Assembly: GCA_022647615.1 (NCBI GenBank)
Contig: JALCKZ010000001.1
Location: 1,228,178 to 1,292,177 of the forward strand
Source: Bacteroidales bacterium
GTDB lineage: Bacteria; Bacteroidota; Bacteroidia; Bacteroidales; UBA932
Reading direction: 5' to 3'
Length of the DNA stretch: 64,000 nucleotides
Below, in pieces: positions 16,512 to 23,155 of this stretch. The notes under the pieces were generated by a model. That model searched no databases and had not been told where the DNA came from. It saw only the letters and a list, made by a program, of their open reading frames with translations. The stretch's first letter is position 1, and each line of letters opens with the position of its first letter. Both the position numbers and the translations under genes were made by a program.

Positions 16512-17726
16512 ATGATATACCGTAAACTTGGCCGTACAGGTCTGAATGTAAGTGCAATAGCCCTTGGGTGCGAGGGCTTCTCCGGCAAGAAGCCAGAGGA
16601 TGTTGCAAGGGATTTTGATTTTGCAGAAAAGGCGGGGATAAATTTCTTTGATTTGTATGCTTCTAATCCCGATTTGCGTTCCGCTCTTGGTGCAGCTATC
16701 AAAGGCAGGCGTGATAAGTTTATAATTCAGGGACATTTGTGCTCTATCTGGGAAAAGGAACAGTATTTGCGTTCACGTAATATTGATAAAACAAAACATT
16801 CCTTTGATGATTTGCTGACAAGACTGGGTACTGATTATGTGGATGTTGGAATGATTCATTATATAGATGCTGAGAAAGATTTCCACAAAGTATTTGATGG
16901 TGAGATTGTTAAGCTTGCCCAGCAATATAAGCAAGAGGGAAAAATTCATTTCATTGGCATGAGCAGCCACAATCCAAAGGTGGCTCAAATGGCTGTAGAA
17001 ACGGGGATTATAGATGTTCTGATGTTCTCCATTAATCCTTGTTATGATATGCAGCCGGCCACTGAAGTCATTGAGGATTTATGGGCTGAGGATCATTATA
17101 AGAACGCTTTGCAAAATATTGATGCGGACAGGGAAAAATTATATGAGACTTGCGAGCGGCTTGGAGTTGGAATTGATGTCATGAAGGTATATGGCGGAGG
17201 GGATATTTTGAACGAACTTGACTCTCCTTTTGGAAAGGCTCTGACTCCCGTACAGGCTATAAATTACGCACTTACAAGACCGGCCGTTGCAGCCGTCATG
17301 GTAGGGTGCAAGAGCACAGCTGAAATGAAATCTGCAATTGATTGGTGCTCAGCGACAGATAAAGAAAAGGATTATGCCTCTGCAATTTCCACAATGAAAA
17401 AGTTCACGTGGAAAGGTCATTGTATGTATTGCGGACATTGTGCTCCATGCACATCCGGCATTGACATAGCAAGCGTGAATAAATTTTACAATCTTGCAAA
17501 GCCAAGGAATTCAAAATCAGGTAATTCTGAGCAACGGGACGCAGGGCAATGCGGAAGGCAATGCAGTAAACAAAGTGCTGTGCCTGAGACTGTCCGCGAA
17601 CATTACAAGTTGCTTGCGCATCACGCGTCAGAGTGTGTTAAATGCGGCGGATGTGAAACCAGATGTCCGTTTGGAGTAAAGATTATAGAGGGAATGGAGA
17701 AAGCGGCTGAACTGTTTGGATACTAA
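16512..17726 (+). CDS. Aldo/keto reductase with C-terminal ferredoxin-like cluster region
   Basis: 404 residues. N-terminal AKR TIM barrel ('YRKLGRTGLNVSAIALGCEG', 'DYVDVGMIHYID', 'GKIHFIGMSSHN'). The classical catalytic Tyr region is altered to 'NFFDLYASNP'. The C-terminus carries two cysteine groups: CMYCGHCAPC near 324 and CVKCGGCETRCP near 382, as in predicted iron-sulfur AKRs. Between them is a polar Cys-containing insertion (about 346-366, SKSGNSEQRDAGQCGRQCSK) that looks non-conserved. It is cytosolic with no signal. Probable redox enzyme using a 4Fe-4S cluster; substrate unknown. Single gene, convergent with the WYL regulator. Confidence 0.85.
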   Translation: MIYRKLGRTGLNVSAIALGCEGFSGKKPEDVARDFDFAEKAGINFFDLYASNPDLRSALGAAIKGRRDKFIIQGHLCSIWEKEQYLRSRNIDKTKHSFDDLLTRLGTDYVDVGMIHYIDAEKDFHKVFDGEIVKLAQQYKQEGKIHFIGMSSHNPKVAQMAVETGIIDVLMFSINPCYDMQPATEVIEDLWAEDHYKNALQNIDADREKLYETCERLGVGIDVMKVYGGGDILNELDSPFGKALTPVQAINYALTRPAVAAVMVGCKSTAEMKSAIDWCSATDKEKDYASAISTMKKFTWKGHCMYCGHCAPCTSGIDIASVNKFYNLAKPRNSKSGNSEQRDAGQCGRQCSKQSAVPETVREHYKLLAHHASECVKCGGCETRCPFGVKIIEGMEKAAELFGY

Positions 17727-17738
17727 TACTATCGGGAC

Positions 17739-18764
17739 TTAAACATCTTTACCTTTCCCGTAATTGTCATAGGCTTGTTTTAGCTTCTTCAAAATATTGT
17801 GCTTTAACAATCTTGGTGCAAGCACTTTAATGTGCTCTCCATAACTCAATATTATTCTCTCTAGTTCCAGGTTGTGAATTACGTTCAAAGAAATTATGAT
17901 ACCGTTTTCATTACCTTCTTCTAACTTCTGAGATTTGTGCAATGGCTTTGTAAGAATATATGGTGCTTGGTCTGCATCTACCTGCAACACAATACGTTGT
18001 GCCTTGTCTCCATTGGACTTTGTGACACCAATTATATCATCATAATATGTTTGCGGATTAAAGAATGTATTCTCTATAAACTTCTCTTTTTCATCCTCTG
18101 AAATCTCCTCAATTCTATCCAGGGCAAGATTGAAAATACCTCTTTCTCCCTTAATGCTGCATAGCACAAACCATCTGTTATTGAACTCTTTAAGTATATA
18201 GCACGATGCGCTTAATGTGTGTCTGGAGAGAGACTTGAATGATTTGTAAGTTATTTTTGCAACCTTCTTTTCAGATATCAAATTGTACAGCACGCTGATT
18301 TTGTCAAGTCCCCTAAGCTGTTGATTTGTATCTAGATATATGATTGGCTGTTCATGTTCAACGGTAGTGTTTATATGGTCTTGCAATCTGCTGATTACAT
18401 CCTCCGCTCCTTTGAATTGTGTAAATGCCTGATAATGACGTATTATATCTATTGCTCCAAACAGTATGTTAATGTCTTCTTTGTGCAGTGGAAATTGTGT
18501 AATGCTATAATCCGGGTCATCATAGGCATAGAACTTCCTGTCGGTGACAACAATAGGTGCATTGTAGCCAAGTTTGTCACTCCTCATCAGCGCAATGTCA
18601 GAGCGGATTGTTCTGAGGCTTACCTCCTCTTCTCTTCCCTCATACTCATAAAGCGCATCAGAACAGGCATCCATCAAATCCTGTATTGTCCACTTTCTAA
18701 AGCGGTTACGCAAACATCTATCAATGGTTGCAAGTCGCAGCATTGTGTTTTTTGTTACTGGCAT
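17739..18764 (-). CDS. WYL-domain transcriptional regulator
   Basis: 341 residues from ATG 18764 (MPVTKNTMLRLATIDRCLRN). A longer frame reaching 18986 only translates the structured repeat and the promoter region, which has a TAAATTTG box on the minus strand at 18789-18796. The N-terminal ~90 residues are a winged-helix ('WTIQDLMDACSDALYEYEG', 'SLRTIRSDIALMRS'). The centre and C-terminus match WYL ('KVAKITYKSF', 'LSASCYILKEFNNRWFVLC', 'NLALDRIEEI') and the WCX extension. WYL domains sense ligands or nucleic acids and regulate stress or defence genes; the target is unknown. Confidence 0.85.
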   Translation of the reverse strand: MPVTKNTMLRLATIDRCLRNRFRKWTIQDLMDACSDALYEYEGREEEVSLRTIRSDIALMRSDKLGYNAPIVVTDRKFYAYDDPDYSITQFPLHKEDINILFGAIDIIRHYQAFTQFKGAEDVISRLQDHINTTVEHEQPIIYLDTNQQLRGLDKISVLYNLISEKKVAKITYKSFKSLSRHTLSASCYILKEFNNRWFVLCSIKGERGIFNLALDRIEEISEDEKEKFIENTFFNPQTYYDDIIGVTKSNGDKAQRIVLQVDADQAPYILTKPLHKSQKLEEGNENGIIISLNVIHNLELERIILSYGEHIKVLAPRLLKHNILKKLKQAYDNYGKGKDV

Positions 18765-18913
18765 ACCGTTCTTTCTTAATATCAAGCGCAAATTTATTGT
18801 TTTGCTGTGACATTTTTTGTCAAAGGCTGAATTTCTTAGCTGAATTATGAAAAAGATTTTAAGTGTGCAGAAAGACTGCACAATAGTGATTTTACTTTGC
18901 ATCCAGAATCGGA

Positions 18914-19012
18914 AACCTCCGGAGCCGGATGGCCTCAAACAGTAGTAGGAGTGTGCCGAAAGGCAGACAGATTGTGGGTGCGACACCCACCCGGCACCGG
19001 ATGGTTTTTTTT
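18914..19012 (+). repeat. Structured ~100-nt repeat, copy 1 (possible RNA element)
   Basis: A closing stem AACCTCCG/CGGATGGTT (18914-18921 with 18998-19006) encloses three hairpins: GAGCC-GGAT-GGCCTC; GUgUGCC-GAAA-GGCAgAC with a GNRA loop; and a perfect 7-bp GTGGGTG-CGA-CACCCAC (18974-18990). A T8 tract follows. A near-identical copy lies at 20168-20265 on the other side of the LRR gene. Copy 1 ends 14 nt before the LRR gene start. Confidence 0.7.
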
Positions 19013-19026
19013 AATCATTGAATATT

Positions 19027-20133
19027 ATGATTGAAAAGGAGTACACATTTAAAATCCAAGAGATAAATGAATGGCTGAAGACCAATAATGATGTACAAGT
19101 GCTAACACTTGAAGGAGCTATAGATGAGGATTTATTTGATTCATTAAACAATGTACAACTACCTGTTTGTATTAAAAAAATCGTTATCGGTAATATTTCA
19201 TTTCCTAAAACCAAGAATGATTATGGATATGAATCTGATTATTTAAGCCATTTGTATTCTAGAGTTTATGATGATTCCACACGTCTCTCTATCTTAAATA
19301 AAGTGTTGTCTAATTCTGAACGGATTAAGAGTTTTATATTTAAAGATGGTTATGTTTTTTCAGAAGATGAAAAAGCTATTGTTCATTATCCGGAGAAGAG
19401 TGAATACATTCATTTAGAGGGTGTTGAATATATTGGAAACTATGCATGTTGTGGCTATTCATCTATGAATTCAGTAAAGTTCAATAATTCTCTTGTGGAA
19501 ATTGGTCAACTTGCCTTTGCCTGTTGTGAAAATATTGTTGAGATTAATTTGCCAGACTCAGTTAGAATCTTGGGGGATGGGGCTTTCTGTTTTACTGCCT
19601 GCAAAAAGGTAAAGTTGTCAGATAATCTGGAAATGATACCATACGCTTGTTTTTACATTACCAAAATAGATGAGATACATATTCCTAAATCTGTGAAAAT
19701 TGTTGAAGATGACGCGTTTGTTTGTGGTTATTGGTTTAGCAGAGTTGTCATTCCAGAAGGTGTTGAATCAATAGGATATTATTCATTTCCTGGATTGTTA
19801 TATATGAAACTCCCCGCGTCTCTTAAAAAAATAGCATCTTCTTTTTATTATGAAGCACCAGTTGATTTTGAGGGATGTCCGCCTTATATAGACATAAGCC
19901 CGGAGAATAAAACATTTTATTCTCAAGATGGAACTTTATATTATCGCGACAGTAATAAATTAGTGCTTGATTCTCCATTTGTTAGGAGACTGTTAAGCGC
20001 TTATAGGTGTTATTATAATGACTGCAAATATGACTGCAATACTTGTGATTATTTCAAGGAAACATCTAAGGATTGTCCATGTTTTGGTTACTTATCAAAA
20101 AAAAGTGCCAATTGCCCTTATGCAGGTGAGTGA
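19027..20133 (+). CDS. BspA-like leucine-rich repeat protein lacking a signal peptide
   Basis: 368 residues from the first ATG (19027); the longer frame would use a TTG. Residues ~125-300 are LRR_5/BspA-type repeats ('VEYIGNYACCGYSSMNSVKF', 'VEIGQLAFACCENIVEINL', 'VRILGDGAFCFTACKKVKL', 'KIVEDDAFVC'). Unlike most BspA proteins it has no signal peptide or anchor. The last ~45 residues are Cys-rich (CYYNDCKYDCNTCDYFKE, DCPCFGY, NCPYAGE), suggesting a metal-binding or disulfide knot. The gene is bracketed by two copies of a structured repeat, as if carried as a cassette. Partner unknown. Confidence 0.75.
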   Translation: MIEKEYTFKIQEINEWLKTNNDVQVLTLEGAIDEDLFDSLNNVQLPVCIKKIVIGNISFPKTKNDYGYESDYLSHLYSRVYDDSTRLSILNKVLSNSERIKSFIFKDGYVFSEDEKAIVHYPEKSEYIHLEGVEYIGNYACCGYSSMNSVKFNNSLVEIGQLAFACCENIVEINLPDSVRILGDGAFCFTACKKVKLSDNLEMIPYACFYITKIDEIHIPKSVKIVEDDAFVCGYWFSRVVIPEGVESIGYYSFPGLLYMKLPASLKKIASSFYYEAPVDFEGCPPYIDISPENKTFYSQDGTLYYRDSNKLVLDSPFVRRLLSAYRCYYNDCKYDCNTCDYFKETSKDCPCFGYLSKKSANCPYAGE

Positions 20134-20167
20134 AATTTTATTGTGATTTTATTTTTATCCAGAATGG

Positions 20168-20265
20168 AACCTCCGGAGCCGGATGGCCTCAAACAGTAGT
20201 AGGAGTGTGCCGAAAGGCGGACAGATTGTGGGTGCGACACCCACCCGGCACCGGATGGTTTTTTT
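20168..20265 (+). repeat. Structured ~100-nt repeat, copy 2
   Basis: Direct copy of 18914-19012 with the same closing stem, three hairpins and T tract. One difference inside the GNRA hairpin (A to G) changes a T-A pair to T-G, keeping the pairing. It lies 34 bp after the LRR gene stop. Confidence 0.7.
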
Positions 20266-20445
20266 GCAGAGATTGAGGTTCCGGCATTCTCTTGCCGCTC
20301 GGCAGAGATTTTGCTCGCGCTTTGCGCTGCGCATTCTCTTGCCGCTCGCCGCGGGGGCCCTTGCAAAGCGATTTCAGCAGCAGCGTTCCGCTACTTTTTT
20401 ATTTTGTCTTTCGCCTGCCTCAAACAAGTTTGGGCAGACTTGCGC
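20266..20445. other. Gene-free GC-rich spacer between repeat and tRNA terminator
   Basis: I see no credible gene here. The stretch repeats CATTCTCTTGCCGCTCG twice (20285 and 20330) and is unusually GC-rich. Open frames across it have no ribosome-binding site and no family resemblance. Confidence 0.6.
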
Positions 20446-20479
20446 CAAAATAAAAGCAGCCGCAATATTTTGCGGCTGC
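20446..20479 (-). terminator. Terminator of tRNA-Ser(GGA)
   Basis: Stem GCAGCCGCAA/TTGCGGCTGC, loop of four, followed on the minus strand by a TTTTATTTT tract, 17 bp after the tRNA 3' end. Confidence 0.8.
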
Positions 20480-20496
20480 TGCTGAAATTTGTTTTG

Positions 20497-20583
20497 CGGA
20501 GAGATAGAGATTCGAACTCTAGTGACGGTTACCCGTCAACCCGCCCTCCAAACGGGCGCATTAGACCACTCTGCCATCTCTCC
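20497..20583 (-). tRNA. tRNA-Ser (anticodon GGA)
   Basis: 87-nt class II tRNA. Acceptor GGAGAGA/TCTCTCC, D arm with GCA/TGC, anticodon stem CCCGT/GCGGG with loop TTGGAGG, long variable arm GACGG-GTAA-CCGTC, T arm TAGAG-TTCGAAT-CTCTA, discriminator G (serine identity). CCA is not encoded. An alternative anticodon stem CGCCC/GGGCG would read TTG but does not fit serine class II geometry. Confidence 0.93.
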
Positions 20584-20687
20584 CCGTTTGCGTGTGCAAA
20601 GGTATAAAAATTAATGAAAAATCTAGCAAGGACATAGTAACCCGTCGTGAGGATAAAAATATTTAAATTAGCAGAAAAATAATCGGA

Positions 20688-21545
20688 ATGATAATGAAGT
20701 TAAGAAATATATTGTCAGCTATAGTTATCGTATGTGCTGCAAGTCTAAACTGCTTAGGCCAAGATACGGATGCTCCAAAATACAAAATAGGGGAGCTATA
20801 TTATAATTTCAATAAAGGCAATGCAATGGTCGTTAAAGGGTGTGGTGAAATGGATACATTAAGAACGGACTATGTTTTTTCTTCTTGTGTAATTCCTGCG
20901 TCTGTAACATACAATGGTCATACATATAGAGTTACCGGCATTGGCAACGGGGCATTTGAAGGGTGTGAAAATTTAAAATCTGTGACCTTGCCTGCTACAA
21001 TTATTAATATTGGCGAGGAGGCATTTTCCGAGAGCGGCATTGTTTCTATTGTTCTGCCAAATTCCGTAAAGAGAATTGGGGAATTCTGTTTTCAAGACTG
21101 CAAAAGTCTTAAAACCGTTACTCTTAGCAACTCTATGAGTTACATAACAAAACAAGCTTTTATGGATTGTGAAAAATTGATGTCTATAACAATTCCATCA
21201 TCAATTAAAAGCATTGAATATTTATCCTTGTCAGGAACAGGACTGCGCAGCATTAATTTACCAAATACGCTGCAATTAATTGGAAATGAATCTTTGGAAG
21301 GAAGCAATATTACATCTTTGAATATTCCAAAATCGGTGAGAGAAATAGGAGATTATGCATTGAATTACTGCATATCTTTAAAATCTCTTTATGTGCATTG
21401 GGATAAGCCAATTAAAGTTGAGGACTCTGCCAACACTGTATTTCCGGAGAGACGAGATTGTATCTTGTATGTACCAAAGGGAAGAAGAGGACTTTACTTA
21501 AAGGCCCCTTTCTGGAAGAATTTCAAGCAGATAAGAGAGCACTAA
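20688..21545 (+). CDS. Secreted BspA-like leucine-rich repeat protein
   Basis: 285 residues with an N-terminal signal (cleavage near CLGQ). BspA/LRR_5 repeats run from about 85 to 235 ('VTGIGNGAFEGCENLKSVTL', 'IINIGEEAFSESGIVSIVL', 'VKRIGEFCFQDCKSLKTVTL'). The C-terminal cap is 'CILYVPKGRRGLYLKAPFWKNFKQI', a usual ending for Bacteroidetes LRR_5 proteins. Surface or secreted; binds host or bacterial partners by family analogy. It lies between two tRNA-Ser genes transcribed in the opposite direction. Confidence 0.85.
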   Translation: MIMKLRNILSAIVIVCAASLNCLGQDTDAPKYKIGELYYNFNKGNAMVVKGCGEMDTLRTDYVFSSCVIPASVTYNGHTYRVTGIGNGAFEGCENLKSVTLPATIINIGEEAFSESGIVSIVLPNSVKRIGEFCFQDCKSLKTVTLSNSMSYITKQAFMDCEKLMSITIPSSIKSIEYLSLSGTGLRSINLPNTLQLIGNESLEGSNITSLNIPKSVREIGDYALNYCISLKSLYVHWDKPIKVEDSANTVFPERRDCILYVPKGRRGLYLKAPFWKNFKQIREH

Positions 21546-21563
21546 GAGTCTTCATAATCTTTG

Positions 21564-21650
21564 CGGAAAGAGGGGGATTCGAACCCCCGATACGGTTACC
21601 CGCATAACGGTTTTCGAGACCGTCCCGTTCAACCGCTCCGGCATCTTTCC
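21564..21650 (-). tRNA. tRNA-Ser (anticodon CGA)
   Basis: 87-nt class II tRNA. Acceptor GGAAAGA/TCTTTCC, anticodon stem ACGGT/ACCGT with loop CTCGAAA, long variable arm (TGCGGGTAACCGTA), T arm CGGGG-GTTCGAA-TCCCC region, discriminator G, no encoded CCA. Reads UCG. Confidence 0.93.
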
Positions 21651-21755
21651 TTAATGGGTTGCAAATGTACAAAAAGTGAGTGGTTAGCTGTAAATCTGTT
21701 TGGTCTGTTTTTTGCGTAGTTTTGACAAAAGACAAGAGTGTTTAATTCTTTAAAA

Positions 21756-23012
21756 ATGAAAAAGTTCAATTTATTCTTCGCGATAGTTTGCTGCTGTGCG
21801 GCGGTGGGTGTCTCTGCTGTTTCTGCAGCAGCTCAAGATGAAACTGTCGGGAGCCAAAATGTTCAGCAGGTTCAGAGCTATCAGGGAACATATTATTTTA
21901 ACTCGCAGGCCACTAAGGCTGACAATAAGCAATCCTCTGAGTATTATAGAGTTGTAGGGGCGAACAATGATTTCAAAGATTATTATACAAAAGGCAATCT
22001 GCTTAGGGCAAAAGGAATCGTTTCTTACATGGATGAAAATGATGATAACAACACCATTTTTGACGGAGCTTTTGAGGCGTATTATCCATCCGGAAAAGTT
22101 TGGATTAAACAGACTTTTAAGAACGGGCAGAATGACGGAGAATTTACAGAATATTATGAGAGCGGATTAATCAAAGAGCATGAAACTTACAAAGATGGGA
22201 CCTTGGATGGAATTAAGACCACTTTTACAGAGAAAGGGGATACTTGCTATCAGTATGTTTATGATAACGGCAAGTTGCAGAATGATACTTACACTCAGTC
22301 AGGCAACGGATATTCAGTAAATTACGACGCACAGACAAAGAAGCCGGTTTGGAATCAGGCCTCTGATGTGCAGGTTAAAAATCTGACGGACAATAGCGGA
22401 GATGTTTGGAAGTATTACACTCTCAATGGTTTATACGTTTCTATAAATGTTAAGTACAGACACTATTACGGAAGATATTACGTTGTAAATGTTTACATAC
22501 AGAATAATTCTCCGGAGAATGCATACTTCAATTTTGATAATGCGTCAATCACGGACGGAGGCGGCAGAGTCAGATTATTCTCTCATGATGAGTATGTTAG
22601 GCGGGTAAATAACAGGCAAGCATGGACGGCATTTGGCCTTTCTATGGCGGCAATTGTTACCGCCGCAACTTTGGACGCCGCTATAAACAGTTCATATTAT
22701 GATGATTGGGGTTATCACTCACCGGGCAGTAATTTTGCCCATGATTTTTCATCCTTTGTAATTGAAGAGTCTGCGGTTGTCGGGACTGTTCTGATTAACG
22801 GCTATATGACAAATGAGATGATTAAGGTTCAGCAGAATAACATCGGTTACCTTAAAAATTACATGGTTGCACCAAAAAATGCAGTTAGCGGATATGCGCT
22901 TGCCAAATATGATCCATCTGTAAATCAGATAGCTGTAAACTTGCCAATCAATGGTGTGGTTTATTCTTTCAAATGGGATACTACCAATTTGGAGGATGCG
23001 GATGAGAGATAG
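21756..23012 (+). CDS. Exported MORN-repeat (YwqK-like) protein
   Basis: 418 residues from ATG 21756 (a GTG 18 nt upstream is less likely). Signal peptide with cleavage near AAAQDE. Residues ~75-150 carry MORN-variant repeats ('FDGAFEAYYPSGKVWIKQTF', 'NDGEFTEYYESGLIKEHETY', 'LDGIKTTFTEKGDTC'). The C-terminal half has an uncharacterised domain with 'GLYVSINVKYRHYYGRYYVVNVYIQNNS' and a hydrophobic helix near 290-310. Similar proteins are annotated as YwqK-family but with no proven antitoxin role here, and no toxin partner is next to it. Probable periplasmic or outer-membrane location. Confidence 0.7.
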   Translation: MKKFNLFFAIVCCCAAVGVSAVSAAAQDETVGSQNVQQVQSYQGTYYFNSQATKADNKQSSEYYRVVGANNDFKDYYTKGNLLRAKGIVSYMDENDDNNTIFDGAFEAYYPSGKVWIKQTFKNGQNDGEFTEYYESGLIKEHETYKDGTLDGIKTTFTEKGDTCYQYVYDNGKLQNDTYTQSGNGYSVNYDAQTKKPVWNQASDVQVKNLTDNSGDVWKYYTLNGLYVSINVKYRHYYGRYYVVNVYIQNNSPENAYFNFDNASITDGGGRVRLFSHDEYVRRVNNRQAWTAFGLSMAAIVTAATLDAAINSSYYDDWGYHSPGSNFAHDFSSFVIEESAVVGTVLINGYMTNEMIKVQQNNIGYLKNYMVAPKNAVSGYALAKYDPSVNQIAVNLPINGVVYSFKWDTTNLEDADER

Positions 23013-23046
23013 GGCCATTCTGCATGCTCGCTCTGCTCACATGCAG

Positions 23047-23116
23047 AGCATTCCGCCACAAAGCGGCGTAATGCCTTGTGGTCTACGCGGCTACCGCCGC
23101 GGAAAGGCACGCTCCC
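23047..23116. repeat. GC-rich double-hairpin intergenic repeat, copy 2
   Basis: Stem GCATTCCGCC/GGCGTAATGC with the same loop ACAAAGC (23048-23074), 11 nt, then CGCGGC-TAC-CGCCGCG (23086-23102): the same layout as 10118-10172, about 85% identical. It sits between the MORN gene and the 3' end of copA. Confidence 0.78.
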
Positions 23117-23155
23117 TACGGTCGCGGGCCTGCGGCCTGGGGTACAGGGTGCCTA

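Noticed and set aside
18765..18986. N-terminal extension of the WYL regulator to 18986
   Set aside because: The extra residues translate the structured repeat and a promoter region; the family start is the ATG at 18764.
18914..20265. Integron-type attC sites flanking the LRR gene
   Set aside because: The repeats lack the RYYYAAC/GTTRRRY core boxes of attC, and no integrase is present.
20497..20583. Reading the tRNA as a Gln (TTG) isoacceptor from the CGCCC/GGGCG stem
   Set aside because: Long variable arm, discriminator G and the CCCGT/GCGGG stem fit tRNA-Ser(GGA); the alternative breaks D-arm spacing.
20266..20607. Overlapping GC-rich open frames (about 80-100 codons) on both strands
   Set aside because: They run through the structured repeat, a terminator and tRNA-Ser; no ribosome-binding site or family resemblance.
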